Shown here: positions 39,021 through 49,656 of the stretch, piece after piece
Layout of the letters: each line of letters opens with the position of its first letter
Numbering within the stretch: the stretch's first letter is position 1
Origin: Metabacillus idriensis
GTDB taxonomy: Bacteria > Bacillota > Bacilli > Bacillales > Bacillaceae
Direction of reading: 5' to 3'
Length of the DNA stretch: 64,000 bases
NCBI RefSeq assembly: GCF_009674765.1
Contig: NZ_WKKF01000001.1
Coordinates: 372,001 to 436,000, forward strand
Made by a program: the position numbers and the translations under genes
The notes under the pieces: generated by a model
Database searches by the model: none
What the model was told of the DNA's origin: nothing
The model's input: only the letters and a program-made list of their open reading frames with translations

Positions 39021-39806
39021 ATGACTGTCATTAAAACAAATGAGTGGCTTGAACACTCTGCAGATCATATAAAAATTTGCGAGCGTCTGAAACCTTACTT
39101 TCATAAAAGCAATCCAGAGGAAATCAGCAAATATCTTCATTCATTCGGGATGTTCAAAGGAGAACAGACTGGTGAGAGCCTGTATAAGGATTTAAAGAAG
39201 AACAGCGTTTGGGAATTTGTAAAAAAGGATGAAGCTGCATTGAAAAAAGAATGGGGCGGACCGGACGTGCCGATTTTTATTTTGCCTGCAGATGCAGGGA
39301 ACCGGAAAATGAGAAATGAATATGGCGGAAAATCAGGTCTTGCCTTTCACGATAAACTTTTCTTGTTTTTATCGGATAACAGCAAAAAAGAGATTCAGAC
39401 CATTCTTACACATGAGTATCATCATGTTTGCAGACTTGCAAAAGATCCAAAAAAAGAAAAAGACTACACGCTGATTGACGCTGTAATTCTTGAAGGACTC
39501 GCCGAGAATGCCGTGCGTGAGCGAATGGGCGTGGAATTTACGGGTTCATGGACGAAATATTATTCAAAAGAGCAGCTGACTCAATTCTATCAGACAATCA
39601 TTGAGCCTAATCAGAGTATAAAAAGAGACTCGCGCAAGTTCTCTCAACTGATGTTTGGAACCGGCTTTTATCCCAAAATGCTTGGCTATGCAGCGGGTTA
39701 TCATATTGTGCAATGTTACATGGAGATGACAAAAGCTAATATTAAAGAGTTATTCTCTGTTTCTTCAGAAGAAATAGTGAAAAAGTCATCGATTAAACCC
39801 AAATAA
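39021..39806 (+). CDS. yjaZ: DUF2268 putative zinc protease
   Basis: A 261-residue cytosolic protein with the zincin motif 'HEYHH' at about residues 131-135 and a downstream Glu in 'LEGLAENAV' (about 157-165) as probable third ligand. This is the DUF2268 family represented by B. subtilis YjaZ. GGAGGG lies 8 bp before the ATG. Peptidase activity is predicted from the motif only; the substrate is unknown. A weak hairpin follows the stop. Confidence 0.88.
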   Translation: MTVIKTNEWLEHSADHIKICERLKPYFHKSNPEEISKYLHSFGMFKGEQTGESLYKDLKKNSVWEFVKKDEAALKKEWGGPDVPIFILPADAGNRKMRNEYGGKSGLAFHDKLFLFLSDNSKKEIQTILTHEYHHVCRLAKDPKKEKDYTLIDAVILEGLAENAVRERMGVEFTGSWTKYYSKEQLTQFYQTIIEPNQSIKRDSRKFSQLMFGTGFYPKMLGYAAGYHIVQCYMEMTKANIKELFSVSSEEIVKKSSIKPK

Positions 39807-39881
39807 GGGTTTTTTTATTGGTATTTTTTCCTAGTAATGATTGTATTTTTAATATTAAGTTACATTATTTTAAAAATTAGC

Positions 39882-39910
39882 TTGATTTTGTAAAACTTTT
39901 GTAATACTAT
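39882..39910 (+). promoter_or_regulatory. SigA promoter of app operon
   Basis: TTGATT, 17 bp, TACTAT in an AT-rich 212-bp gap, about 108 bp before appD. The leader region shows no recognised riboswitch. Confidence 0.6.
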
Positions 39911-40018
39911 ACAAATATATATTTTCTGACTATTCTATTTATAAAGAAAGTTAAGATGATTTACAAAATTAAGTATTTCAAGCGGTTTATCTTTTACATC
40001 ATAGGGCGGTGAAGGGTA

Positions 40019-41005
40019 TTGTCAGTACTGTTGGAAGTAAAAAATCTAAAAACCTATTTCTACAAAAAGAAGCAGGCTGTTCCGGCTGTGGACGGTGTTG
40101 ACTTAAAGATACATAAAGGCGAGACGGTTGCACTAGTAGGAGAATCTGGTTCAGGTAAAAGTATCACTTCTTTATCGATTATGGGGCTTGTTCCTAGCCC
40201 GGGCGGCAAAATTGTTGATGGAGAGATCTTATTAAACGGCAAAGATTTGGTGAAGTTACCTGAAAAAGATTTGTGTAAAGTCCGCGGAAACGACATATCG
40301 ATGATCTTTCAGGAGCCGATGACATCTTTAAATCCGGTGCTTACAATCGGAGATCAGATTACAGAAGTGCTGATGTATCATCAAAAGCTTCCAAAAAATC
40401 AAGCTGTAAAAAAAGCAATTGAATTACTTAGATTAGTAGGTTTCTCGCGTGCTGATGAAATCATCAATGACTATCCCCATAGATTATCAGGCGGTATGCG
40501 CCAGCGTGTCATGATTGCCATCGCCATGAGCTGCAATCCGAAACTGCTGATAGCAGATGAGCCTACAACAGCACTGGATGTAACAATTCAGGCACAAATT
40601 CTTGATTTGATGAAGGATGTCAGTCAAAAATTTGACACTAGCATTCTATTAATCACTCATGATCTTGGTGTTGTATCTGAAATTGCAGAGCGGGTTGTTG
40701 TTATGTACTGCGGTCAGGTGGTAGAAGAAGCTTCTGTGGATGACTTGTTCAATGAGCCGCTTCATCCATATACACAAGGATTAATGGAGTCTATTCCTTC
40801 GATTGATGGAGACATAGAAAAGCTTAATTCAATTCCCGGGAACGTTCCGACTCCCGATAATCTCCCGGCAGGCTGCAGGTTTGCACCGAGATGCCCGAAA
40901 GCATTTGACAAATGTTTCAGTTCACTTCCCGCGCTCACGGAAAAATCAGCTCATCGCTCTGTCCGCTGCTTTTTATACGATGATGAGGAGGCCGCTGTTC
41001 AATGA
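40019..41005 (+). CDS. appD: Oligopeptide ABC transporter ATP-binding protein
   Basis: A 328-residue ATPase of the Opp/Dpp class. Walker A is 'GESGSGKS' (about 41-48), the ABC signature 'LSGGMRQR' (about 157-164) and Walker B 'LLIADEPTT' (about 177-185). The C-terminal oligopeptide-family domain has four Cys ('GCRFAPRCP', 'DKC', 'VRCF'), the pattern associated with a 4Fe-4S site in some Opp ATPases. It starts with TTG behind GAAGGG. First gene of appD-appF-appA-appB-appC. Confidence 0.94.
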   Translation: MSVLLEVKNLKTYFYKKKQAVPAVDGVDLKIHKGETVALVGESGSGKSITSLSIMGLVPSPGGKIVDGEILLNGKDLVKLPEKDLCKVRGNDISMIFQEPMTSLNPVLTIGDQITEVLMYHQKLPKNQAVKKAIELLRLVGFSRADEIINDYPHRLSGGMRQRVMIAIAMSCNPKLLIADEPTTALDVTIQAQILDLMKDVSQKFDTSILLITHDLGVVSEIAERVVVMYCGQVVEEASVDDLFNEPLHPYTQGLMESIPSIDGDIEKLNSIPGNVPTPDNLPAGCRFAPRCPKAFDKCFSSLPALTEKSAHRSVRCFLYDDEEAAVQ

Positions 41006-42018
41006 AAGTAGTAGACGCAGAAGTAAAATCACCGCTGCTGAAACAGGATGAAACGATCCTTCAGCTGATAGATGTCCAGAAGCACTTTCCGATCAAATCA
41101 GGTTTTCTGCAGCGGACTGCCGGACATGTAAAAGCAGTAGACGGCATTAATTTAACCGTAAAAAAAGGTGAAACCATCGGTATAGTAGGAGAATCAGGCT
41201 GCGGAAAGTCTACAGCTGGGCGAACCATTATCCGCTTATATGAACCGACCGGCGGCAAGATTATTTTTGACGGGCAGGATATCTCACATTTACCCGAAAG
41301 TGAACTCCGCAAAACCGTCCGGAAAAATATTCAGATGGTGTTTCAGGATCCATTTGCATCGCTGAATCCCCGGAAAACACTCGGTTCTATTATTAAAGAA
41401 CCAATGGATACACATGGTTTATATAGAGGAAGAGAGCGGACAGAACGAGTCGAAGAGCTCCTTGAAAAAGTAGGATTAAACGCCTCTTTCATTAACCGCT
41501 ACCCGCACGAGTTTTCCGGAGGACAGCGGCAGAGAATTGGAATAGCCAGAGCGATCGCACTTAATCCGCAAATGGTTATTGCTGATGAAGCGGTTTCTGC
41601 GCTGGATGTTTCGATTCAGGCTCAAATCATTAACCTGCTTGAAGATCTTCAGGACGAGTTTAACTTAACTTATATGTTCATCTCGCATGATTTAAGTGTA
41701 GTCCGCCATATAAGCGACCGCGTGGGCGTTATGTACCTTGGGAAAATGATGGAGCTTGCTGATAAGCACAGTCTCTACGCAGAGCCGCTTCATCCTTATA
41801 CTCAAGCTCTTTTATCCGCTGTGCCTGTCCCAAGAAAAGCAGGCCAGGCAAGAAGAGAGCGCATTGTATTAAAAGGAGAGCTGCCAAGTCCGGCCAATCC
41901 GCCTCAGGGCTGTGTTTTCCATACTAGATGCCCTGCTGCGACAAGCGCTTGCCGCGAAGCTGTGCCCCAATTTAAAGAAGTAAAGAAAAATCATTTTGTT
42001 GCCTGCCATCTATACTGA
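41002..42018 (+). CDS. appF: Oligopeptide ABC transporter ATP-binding protein
   Basis: A 338-residue partner ATPase. Walker A is 'GESGCGKST' (about 62-70), the signature 'FSGGQRQR' (about 172-179) and Walker B 'MVIADEAVS' (about 192-200). The C-terminal tail again carries four Cys ('GCVFHTRCP', 'SAC', 'VAC'). The ATG overlaps the appD stop by 4 bp, so translation is coupled and a heterodimeric motor is expected. Confidence 0.94.
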   Translation: MKVVDAEVKSPLLKQDETILQLIDVQKHFPIKSGFLQRTAGHVKAVDGINLTVKKGETIGIVGESGCGKSTAGRTIIRLYEPTGGKIIFDGQDISHLPESELRKTVRKNIQMVFQDPFASLNPRKTLGSIIKEPMDTHGLYRGRERTERVEELLEKVGLNASFINRYPHEFSGGQRQRIGIARAIALNPQMVIADEAVSALDVSIQAQIINLLEDLQDEFNLTYMFISHDLSVVRHISDRVGVMYLGKMMELADKHSLYAEPLHPYTQALLSAVPVPRKAGQARRERIVLKGELPSPANPPQGCVFHTRCPAATSACREAVPQFKEVKKNHFVACHLY

Positions 42019-42124
42019 TGGCAGGATCAGCATATATTCAAGACCTTGAAGGGAGGAGATGGACCAACAATAATATGCATGTTAAGAAAACTAAAAATTC
42101 AAATTTTTAAGGGGGAAATGCGAA

Positions 42125-43780
42125 GTGAAACAACGTAAAAGTTTATTAACATTACTTAGCTTATTGTTAGTTTTCTCTTTGTTCTTAGCTGCTTGTAACA
42201 GCGGCGCAGGCGAAAAAACACCTGCTTCAGGTTCTGGCGGGAAAGATGAAAAACCGGCTGAATATGCAGGCGAACCGCAAATGGGCGGAGATTTAGTTGT
42301 TGGAACGATTGGCGGACCAACATTATTCAACCCAATGTATTCAACAGATGCTTCAAGCTCAGATATCGAAGGTTTCATTTTTGACGGTCTTGTAAGTTCT
42401 GACACAGAGTTCAACCCGACTTTACACTTGGCAGAAGATATCCAAACGTCTGAAGACGGATTAACGTACACAGTTAAAATTAAAGAAGGCGTTAAATTCC
42501 ACGATGGTGAAGAATTAAATGCTGATGACGTAGTATTTACATACGGCATCCCTAAGAGCCCTGACTATGTTGGTGAGCGCGGTTCTTCTTTTGAATCTTT
42601 AGAGTCTGTAACGAAAAAAGGCGACTATGAAGTAGAATTCAAGCTTTCTAAGAAAGATGCTTCTTTCTACCCTGTAGCTCTTAGCTACGGAATCCTTCCT
42701 GAGCACATCCTTGGCAAAGTTCCAGTTGGTGAGCTTGGCGAGAACGAATTCAACACAAAATCTCCAATCGGTTCTGGTCCTTTCAAATTTGTTGAGTGGA
42801 AAGATGGAGAGTATGTAAAAGTTGAGAAAAACCCTGATTATTTCTTGGGCGAGCCATACTTAGATTCAATCACTTACAAAATCGTTCCTGATCAGGATGC
42901 ATTATTAGCACAGCTTCAAGCTGGCGATGTTGATTTTACTGAAGTTCCAGGAACTGACATCGAAACTGTAAAAAGCACGTTCAGCGGCGTGAAAGTGGAA
43001 TCTGGCCTTGGTCTTTCTTACACTTACATCGGCTGGAACCAAAAGAACGACCTATTTAAAGACGTGAAAGTACGTCAAGCTTTAACAATGGCACTTGACA
43101 GAGAATCAATGGTTTCTTCTGTAATGAACGGCGACGGAGAAGTTGCACACGTACCTGAAAGCCCGCTTTCTTTCGCTTACAGCGACGATGTAACAAAGTT
43201 CTCTTATGACGCAGAAAAAGCTAAATCTCTATTAAAAGAAGCTGGCTGGGAAGATACTGACGGCGACAAAATCTTAGACAAAGACGGCAAAAAATTCTCA
43301 TTCTCTTTAAAAACGAACCAAGGCAATAAAATCCGTGAAGACATCGCTGTAGTTGTTCAGCAGCAATTAAAAGAAATCGGCATCGAAGTAAAGCCTGAGA
43401 TCATTGAATTCTCTGCTTTCATCGAGCAAGTTTCTGCACCAAACTGGGATTTTGATGCAATGATCTTAGGATGGAGCTTGTCTACATTCCCTGATCAATA
43501 TGACATTTTCCACTCAAGCCAAATTGCTGAAGGCTTAAACATGATTGATTATAAAAACGAAGAAGCAGATAAGTTAATGGAAGAAGCGAAACAAATTCTT
43601 GATCAAGATGAGTATGCTGCAAAACACGCTGACATCTACAAAATTATTACTGAAGATCAGCCATACACATTCTTGTACTACCCTAACGTTCACCGCGTAA
43701 TGCCTGAGAACTTACAAGGCTATGAGTTCAACGCTAAGAGCGAATTCTACAACATCCACAAATGGTGGTTAAAACAGTAA
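42125..43780 (+). CDS. appA: Oligopeptide-binding lipoprotein
   Basis: A 551-residue extracellular lipoprotein (lipobox 'LAAC', Cys24), family 5 solute-binding protein. A Gly/Ser linker is followed by 'GGDLVVGTIGGPTLFNPM' and the signature region near 'EDIQTSEDGLTYTVKIKEGV'. It starts with GTG, 6 bp after AGGGGGAAA. Intact here, whereas the B. subtilis 168 copy is known to carry a frameshift. It captures peptides for AppBC. Confidence 0.94.
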   Translation: MKQRKSLLTLLSLLLVFSLFLAACNSGAGEKTPASGSGGKDEKPAEYAGEPQMGGDLVVGTIGGPTLFNPMYSTDASSSDIEGFIFDGLVSSDTEFNPTLHLAEDIQTSEDGLTYTVKIKEGVKFHDGEELNADDVVFTYGIPKSPDYVGERGSSFESLESVTKKGDYEVEFKLSKKDASFYPVALSYGILPEHILGKVPVGELGENEFNTKSPIGSGPFKFVEWKDGEYVKVEKNPDYFLGEPYLDSITYKIVPDQDALLAQLQAGDVDFTEVPGTDIETVKSTFSGVKVESGLGLSYTYIGWNQKNDLFKDVKVRQALTMALDRESMVSSVMNGDGEVAHVPESPLSFAYSDDVTKFSYDAEKAKSLLKEAGWEDTDGDKILDKDGKKFSFSLKTNQGNKIREDIAVVVQQQLKEIGIEVKPEIIEFSAFIEQVSAPNWDFDAMILGWSLSTFPDQYDIFHSSQIAEGLNMIDYKNEEADKLMEEAKQILDQDEYAAKHADIYKIITEDQPYTFLYYPNVHRVMPENLQGYEFNAKSEFYNIHKWWLKQ

Positions 43781-43820
43781 TCATTCATTGATTGCTGCAA
43801 CACTTCAGGGAAACTTGCAG

Positions 43821-43852
43821 AGGGAAGGGAATATTCCCTTCCCTTATTTTTA
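43821..43852 (+). terminator. Hairpin between appA and appB
   Basis: Perfect arms GGGAAGGGAAT/ATTCCCTTCCC followed by a T-rich tail. In mid-operon it probably acts as a partial terminator or 3'-end stabiliser, giving more binding protein than permease. Confidence 0.75.
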
Positions 43853-43938
43853 TGAATTTGAAAATTGAACGAGTCTGCTGAGAATTCTGGACATGTTTTT
43901 ATTTATAGAAAAATGAGAAGGAAAGGGGAGAACTAGCT

Positions 43939-44889
43939 GTGCTTACTTATATAATCCGCCGTACGTTAATGGCTATTCCCTTATTATTAGGCATCACCAT
44001 TATCTCTTTTGCGATCATACGCTTAGCTCCTGGAGATCCAACAACATTATTAATGGATCCATCAATAAGTCCTGCTGATAAAGCGAAGTTTATGGAGAAA
44101 TACGGATTAAATGATCCTGTACATATCCAATATTTAAAATGGCTCGGAAGCATGGTTCAGGGTGATTTTGGAACATCATTAATTCGAAAAGGTGTACCTG
44201 TAAGTGAAATGATTATGAATCGTTTGCCAAACACACTTCTTTTAATGGTCGTATCTACAATCCTTGCATTGGTGGTCGCCATTCCGTTTGGAATCATTTC
44301 AGCTGCAAGACCGTACACAAAAGTTGACTATACTGTTTCTGTCACTTCCTTTTTGGGGCTTGCCACTCCTAACTTCTGGCTCGGTTTAATTTTAATTATG
44401 GTATTTTCCGTTCAGCTTAATTGGTTCCCGACAGGAGGGACCTCCACCTTGAATGCCGAATTCAGCATATGGGACAGGATTCACCATCTCATGCTGCCTG
44501 CATTTGTGCTGGCCTCAGCCGATATGGCCGGGCTGACCAGGTATTCAAGGTCGAGCATGTTTGATGTTCTTAAACAGGATTACATGAGAACAGCGCGTGC
44601 AAAAGGATTCCGTGAATCAAAAGTAATTATCAAACACGGTGTCCGCAACGGATTAATCCCGATCATTACGATTTTCGGATTAATGATTCCTTCATTCATT
44701 GGCGGAGCTGTTGTCGTTGAGAAAATTTTCTCATGGCCTGGCATCGGACTGTTGTTCATCGATTCAGCATTCCAGCGCGATTATCCTGTCATTATGGCTT
44801 TAACCGTTATCTCTGCTGTATTTGTAGTTATCGGAAACTTAATTGCAGACATTCTTTATGCAATTTTTGATCCGAGAATTGAGTATTAG
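43939..44889 (+). CDS. appB: Oligopeptide ABC transporter permease
   Basis: A 316-residue inner permease with six predicted membrane helices, the N-terminal '[18 protein letters not shown]' helix, and the EAA-type loop '[17 protein letters not shown]...G..NGLIPIIT' at about 214-244. It starts with GTG after AAGGGGAG. It pairs with AppC to form the peptide channel. Confidence 0.94.
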   Translation: MLTYIIRRTLMAIPLLLGITIISFAIIRLAPGDPTTLLMDPSISPADKAKFMEKYGLNDPVHIQYLKWLGSMVQGDFGTSLIRKGVPVSEMIMNRLPNTLLLMVVSTILALVVAIPFGIISAARPYTKVDYTVSVTSFLGLATPNFWLGLILIMVFSVQLNWFPTGGTSTLNAEFSIWDRIHHLMLPAFVLASADMAGLTRYSRSSMFDVLKQDYMRTARAKGFRESKVIIKHGVRNGLIPIITIFGLMIPSFIGGAVVVEKIFSWPGIGLLFIDSAFQRDYPVIMALTVISAVFVVIGNLIADILYAIFDPRIEY

Positions 44890-44903
44890 GAAGGGGGAGC
44901 AAA

Positions 44904-45821
44904 ATGGCACAAACAAACCTAACACCTGAAACTTCTAATCAGCTGGCAGTTCATGGGAATTTAAAAGCGAACCCTGATACGTTAACGAAAATATTTTTCA
45001 GGAAATTTTATAAAAATAAACTGGCCGTCATTGGAGCAATTTTTCTATTCCTGGTCATTACGGCTGCTATTTTCGCACCTGTCATTGCACCATATTCTCC
45101 TGAGAGCCAGGATTTAATGAAAAAATTGGTGCCTCCAGGCGGCGAGAATATTCTCGGAACAGACCGTTTCGGAAGGGATCTGCTTACACGTTTATTGTAT
45201 GGCGCTCAAGTCTCTCTGCTGGTTGGATTTGCATCTGTTCTTGGATCAATTACAATCGGAACGATCATTGGAGCAATCGCAGGCTACTTTGGAGGAATCA
45301 TTGATGCAATATTAATGCGCTTTGTTGATATCGTCTTATCTATTCCGCAAATTTTCTTGCTGATCACTCTTGTAACTATCTTTAAACCAGGTGTAGACAA
45401 GCTTATTATTATCTTTGCTGTCCTCGGATGGACAACAACAGCACGTCTTGTGCGCGGAGAGTTTTTGTCTCTTCGTACGCGGGAGTTTGTGTTAGCTTCT
45501 AAAACAATCGGAACGAAAAGCTTTAAGATTATTTTCTCGCATATCCTTCCGAATGCGATTGGACCGATCATTGTTTCTGCAACATTATCTGTAGGCGGAG
45601 TCATCCTTGCTGAATCAACTTTAAGTTATTTGGGTCTAGGCATTCAGCCTCCTGTAGCAAGCTGGGGCAACATGCTTCAGGATGCACAGAACTTTACTAT
45701 CCTGCTGACTGCACCATGGTACCCGCTGTTCCCAGGCTTATTGATTCTCTTTACCGTTCTTGCCTTTAACTTTGTTGGAGACGGGCTGCGCGACGCACTC
45801 GATCCAAAAGTGAATGAATAA
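44904..45821 (+). CDS. appC: Oligopeptide ABC transporter permease
   Basis: A 305-residue permease with an N-terminal cytoplasmic segment, a first helix at about 40-62, a periplasm-side '[20 protein letters not shown]' motif typical of OppC/DppC, and the EAA loop '[18 protein letters not shown]' at about 196-213. A GGGGG site lies 15 bp after appB. Last gene of the operon; a terminator follows. Confidence 0.94.
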   Translation: MAQTNLTPETSNQLAVHGNLKANPDTLTKIFFRKFYKNKLAVIGAIFLFLVITAAIFAPVIAPYSPESQDLMKKLVPPGGENILGTDRFGRDLLTRLLYGAQVSLLVGFASVLGSITIGTIIGAIAGYFGGIIDAILMRFVDIVLSIPQIFLLITLVTIFKPGVDKLIIIFAVLGWTTTARLVRGEFLSLRTREFVLASKTIGTKSFKIIFSHILPNAIGPIIVSATLSVGGVILAESTLSYLGLGIQPPVASWGNMLQDAQNFTILLTAPWYPLFPGLLILFTVLAFNFVGDGLRDALDPKVNE

Positions 45822-45828
45822 GACAGCG

Positions 45829-45858
45829 TAGTCAAGAATTTATTCTTGACTATTTTTT
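45829..45858 (+). terminator. Terminator of app operon
   Basis: Arms TAGTCAAGAAT/ATTCTTGACTA followed by six T. Confidence 0.9.
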
Positions 45859-45890
45859 ATGGTCTGGTGAGTTAGAGTTATAATGATAGA

Positions 45891-46030
45891 ATGCGGATTT
45901 ATACTGATAGAACTGCAATCCATATTGAGATAATTCAACAATATTACCGATAGAATGGCATTTTACACTGATAAAACGCAAATTTCCGCTGATAGAATGA
46001 CAATTCTCACTGATTAAACCCAAAACTTCA
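45891..46030. repeat. About 21-bp degenerate tandem repeat
   Basis: GATAGAATG- or GATAAAACG-type units of 21 bp recur. Clear ones begin near 45951, 45972 and 45993 (GATAGAATGGCATTTTACACT, minus its last base in some copies). More degenerate units lie on both sides. It fills the gap between the app terminator and yjbA. Confidence 0.7.
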
Positions 46031-46168
46031 CATATGTATAAATGTTCTCCAAAAGAACATGCTCAAAAATTGTCGAACGAAAACATCCATAAAATGAACG
46101 AATTGGAATATATTTTCTTCTCCCTGCCTATACTGAAAGACAAAAGCATCGGAAGTGAGGGGTATTAA

Positions 46169-46915
46169 ATGTTGTTTCTTCATGATGTATGGGTGAACTG
46201 GTTTGAAGGAGAAGAAAACGGGTATAATGTATGTCATTTTCATGAATGGAGAAAAGATGACAGTGTTGAGCTTCTGGACCAGGTTCCGCTATTTAAAGTT
46301 AACTCGGTCTTATACCATTATATTGAGAATGATTTGTCGGAGCTGCCGCAGGGACTGTTAAAAGATGCCTTCCAAAAAGCATACATTCGCAAAAATCACG
46401 AGCGAATACAGCTTGATTACTGTTTCGTCATAACAGACGGACAGGGGATACTGGCAGTCGATACGATCGGCTACAGCATTCCAGTCCGCAAAAGCCGGTT
46501 AATTCCGCGCCAGGAACAGCTGGTTTATGAAATGATTAAAGATGTGGAAGCAGAAGAGTATTTGTTTGAAGCAGAATCCATGGAAAAGGAATTTCATATC
46601 CTGTCGCCAAGTCCATCACATATGAGCGGTTTGACAAGAAAAGAACGGCAATTAAAGCAGCTGCTTTTCATGGCCCTTGATCAGCTGCAGTCAACAAAAA
46701 ATGCGGCTGAGGTTAAGTATTGGTACACCGAATGGAATCCAACGATGTATGAAATGATTCAGGACCTGAGCTTTGAAGATGTATGGAGAAAGCTTTACGA
46801 TGAAACGCTAAATGGCTGGAGTCCTAAGCATATGACGCTATGTGAACATCTGATAAAGGGACAGCCATTCTTTGAGAAGCTGTGGGAAATGGAACATGAA
46901 TCAAAAGTGAACTAG
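46169..46915 (+). CDS. yjbA: YjbA-family protein (UPF0736/DUF3603)
   Basis: A 248-residue soluble protein opening '[20 protein letters not shown]', typical of the UPF0736/YjbA family found in Bacillus relatives. Acidic and Trp-rich, with no membrane helix. GTGAGGGG lies before the ATG. It is located between the two peptide permeases as in B. subtilis. Function unknown. A terminator follows. Confidence 0.9.
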   Translation: MLFLHDVWVNWFEGEENGYNVCHFHEWRKDDSVELLDQVPLFKVNSVLYHYIENDLSELPQGLLKDAFQKAYIRKNHERIQLDYCFVITDGQGILAVDTIGYSIPVRKSRLIPRQEQLVYEMIKDVEAEEYLFEAESMEKEFHILSPSPSHMSGLTRKERQLKQLLFMALDQLQSTKNAAEVKYWYTEWNPTMYEMIQDLSFEDVWRKLYDETLNGWSPKHMTLCEHLIKGQPFFEKLWEMEHESKVN

Positions 46916-46929
46916 GACAAGCTCAAATA

Positions 46930-46963
46930 AAAGAAACCAATTCATAGAATATGGTTTCTTTTT
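46930..46963 (+). terminator. Terminator of yjbA
   Basis: AAAGAAACCA/TGGTTTCTTT stem followed by T-run. Confidence 0.8.
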
Positions 46964-47044
46964 TATGGCAAAAAAACGGTATTAAGTGAAAATGAATGGT
47001 AAAATAGAGCGGTATGCAATTATAAACGATTAGCGAGGGTTCAT

Positions 47045-47533
47045 ATGAGCAGCGAAAAAGAACAAATTGAAGAATTACAGGCGGAAATTCTTGAACTTAA
47101 AAAGCAATTAGCAGCAAGTGCTGAGATTATAAAAGAAATTTCTGTTCCGATTATCCCGTCCATTATTCCTGATACCATTCTTGTCCCGATTACCGGAAGA
47201 CTTTCGTCTGAAAGATTTGATCAAATTATCTCAAAAATTTTAGAAGTTTCTCATTCAGATGAAATTTCTACTGTAATTGTTGATTTTTCAGCGATCTCAG
47301 AAAAAGAAATATGGGAACTCGATCTGTTTGGATCTTATATTCATAATATGACGTCAGCAATCAGGCTGATGGGCATTCAGATTCTGTATGTGGGCTTTGG
47401 GCCTGCTTTAACCCAGCTGCTTGTCACTTCCGGACTGACAAACTTTAATGAAATTCAGTCGTTTTTGACTTTCAGAACAGCTCTTCAATATTTAATGAGT
47501 CAAAAAGGAATGGAGTTTGAACAGCAAATATAA
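47045..47533 (+). CDS. STAS-domain protein, RsbR-like
   Basis: A 162-residue protein. An N-terminal coiled coil (about 3-32) is joined through 'IKEISVPIIPSIIPDTILVP' to a STAS domain (about 45-155). This layout matches the C-terminal half of RsbR-type stressosome scaffolds, without their sensor domain. By manual alignment the two regulatory threonines of RsbRA fall on Asp ('WELDLFGS') and Val ('LYVGFGP'), with a four-residue insertion before the first. GCGAGGG precedes the ATG. It is not at this locus in B. subtilis to my knowledge. A role in SigB-type stress signalling is inferred. Confidence 0.85.
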   Translation: MSSEKEQIEELQAEILELKKQLAASAEIIKEISVPIIPSIIPDTILVPITGRLSSERFDQIISKILEVSHSDEISTVIVDFSAISEKEIWELDLFGSYIHNMTSAIRLMGIQILYVGFGPALTQLLVTSGLTNFNEIQSFLTFRTALQYLMSQKGMEFEQQI

Positions 47534-47535
47534 AA

Positions 47536-47564
47536 AGAGCATCGGATGCGATGCTCTCTTTTTA
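47536..47564. terminator. Terminator between STAS gene and trpS
   Basis: AAAGAGCATCG/CGATGCTCT stem with A-run and T-run on its two sides; serves both convergent genes. Confidence 0.9.
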
Positions 47565-47577
47565 TATAATTCATTAT

Positions 47578-48582
<1,005 letters not shown>

Positions 48583-48593
48583 TTAATTTACAT

Positions 48594-48835
48594 ACAAAAA
48601 AGCCCATTCGTGTCCTGCTGAACAGGGACGAATGGACCGCGGTGCCACCCTAATTATTTCTAAAAGAAATCACTTAACGTCTTTTAACGCAAGACGAAAC
48701 GGCTGATCCTACTAATGTTCGGCCAGCTGCTCAAAAGTCCATTCCATAGCTTTCATTGCCTGCATTCCAGCAGCAGCAGGCTCTCTAAAAATGAAGTCAC
48801 TATGTACTACTCTTTATCATCGCTTCATAAATAAG
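48594..48835 (-). promoter_or_regulatory. T-box leader of trpS (tRNA-Trp)
   Basis: The minus strand contains the T-box core AGGGTGGCACCGCGG, which pairs with the tRNA acceptor end, then a terminator (CCATTCGTCCCTG / CAGGACACGAATGG with T-run). Stem I, with AGAGAGC and the loop GAATGGAC, presents UGG (48739-48741) as specifier codon for Trp. Uncharged tRNA-Trp is expected to antiterminate. Confidence 0.95.
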
Positions 48836-48880
48836 TATTTTTTTTCATTATAAAAGCTTATGAGCAGATAATCAACTGCT

Positions 48881-49240
48881 TTACAGGTAATAGAGCATTA
48901 ACCCAGCAAGCATAGTGGCAGCAAGGAGCAGGCCTGCTAATAAAAATGGCATGTATTCAATGCTCAGCAGCTCAGAAAACAGCCTCATTTCCTCCACTTC
49001 TTCCTTTTCTAAATTGCTGCCTTTTGATTGAAAGGTTCTTCTAAAACCTTGTGTAATTCCATCAAAAAATCCACCTTCCGCTACAAGCAGGAACAGCGAA
49101 ATGAAGAGCAGAATTCCAGATATGTAAAAAGAAATATTGATATAGTGAAGAAGCGTGATCTCTCCATAGAATAGAAGGGAGAGCATAAAGACTAGAACAA
49201 ACGACACGGAAAACGTTGATAAAAATAATTTTCGTTTCAT
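48881..49240 (-). CDS. DUF3899-like membrane protein
   Basis: A 119-residue membrane protein with three predicted helices: about 6-28, 33-55 and 95-117. A cytoplasmic loop between the second and third holds 'FFDGITQGFRRTFQSKG', a pattern seen in DUF3899 proteins of Bacillus. AGAGGG precedes the ATG. Divergent from oppA and downstream of the trpS leader region. Function unknown. Confidence 0.75.
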   Translation of the reverse strand: MKRKLFLSTFSVSFVLVFMLSLLFYGEITLLHYINISFYISGILLFISLFLLVAEGGFFDGITQGFRRTFQSKGSNLEKEEVEEMRLFSELLSIEYMPFLLAGLLLAATMLAGLMLYYL

Positions 49241-49656
49241 AAATACCCTCTTTTTTTAACTAATTATACTAAAATGTAAACCGTTCAAATAGTAATTTTG
49301 TATCGAAATATACGAAAGATATTATAGCACGAAAAGTAAAACTAGTCAGAATCTTTTCATTATGCCCGCAAAATAGTTTATTAACTATTGTTGTATATTG
49401 TATACATTTTATATTTTACACACTATTTAAATTCTTTACAAAGACTAAGCATTTGGTATTTCCTGTGTAAATTAACTGAAATATCAGGACAGAATACAGC
49501 ATAATTTATAGGTATAAAGAACTATTTTTCGTTAAAAATAGTCTTAATTTTATTGCATTTGTGTAAATTTTATTAAAAAAATGAATGTACAAAAATTCGA
49601 AAGCTTGTATAATAGTGTTTGTAAGAATTTTTTAAAAATAAAAGGGAGGGTTATTA
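49241..49656. other. AT-rich oppA upstream region
   Basis: A 416-bp gap with no gene. TATAAT at 49608-49613, with TGTACA 16 bp upstream, is a plausible SigA promoter about 45 bp before oppA. The rest is very AT-rich with no recognised riboswitch. The density of A/T tracts would suit CodY or AbrB binding, but no clear operator was identified. Confidence 0.45.
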
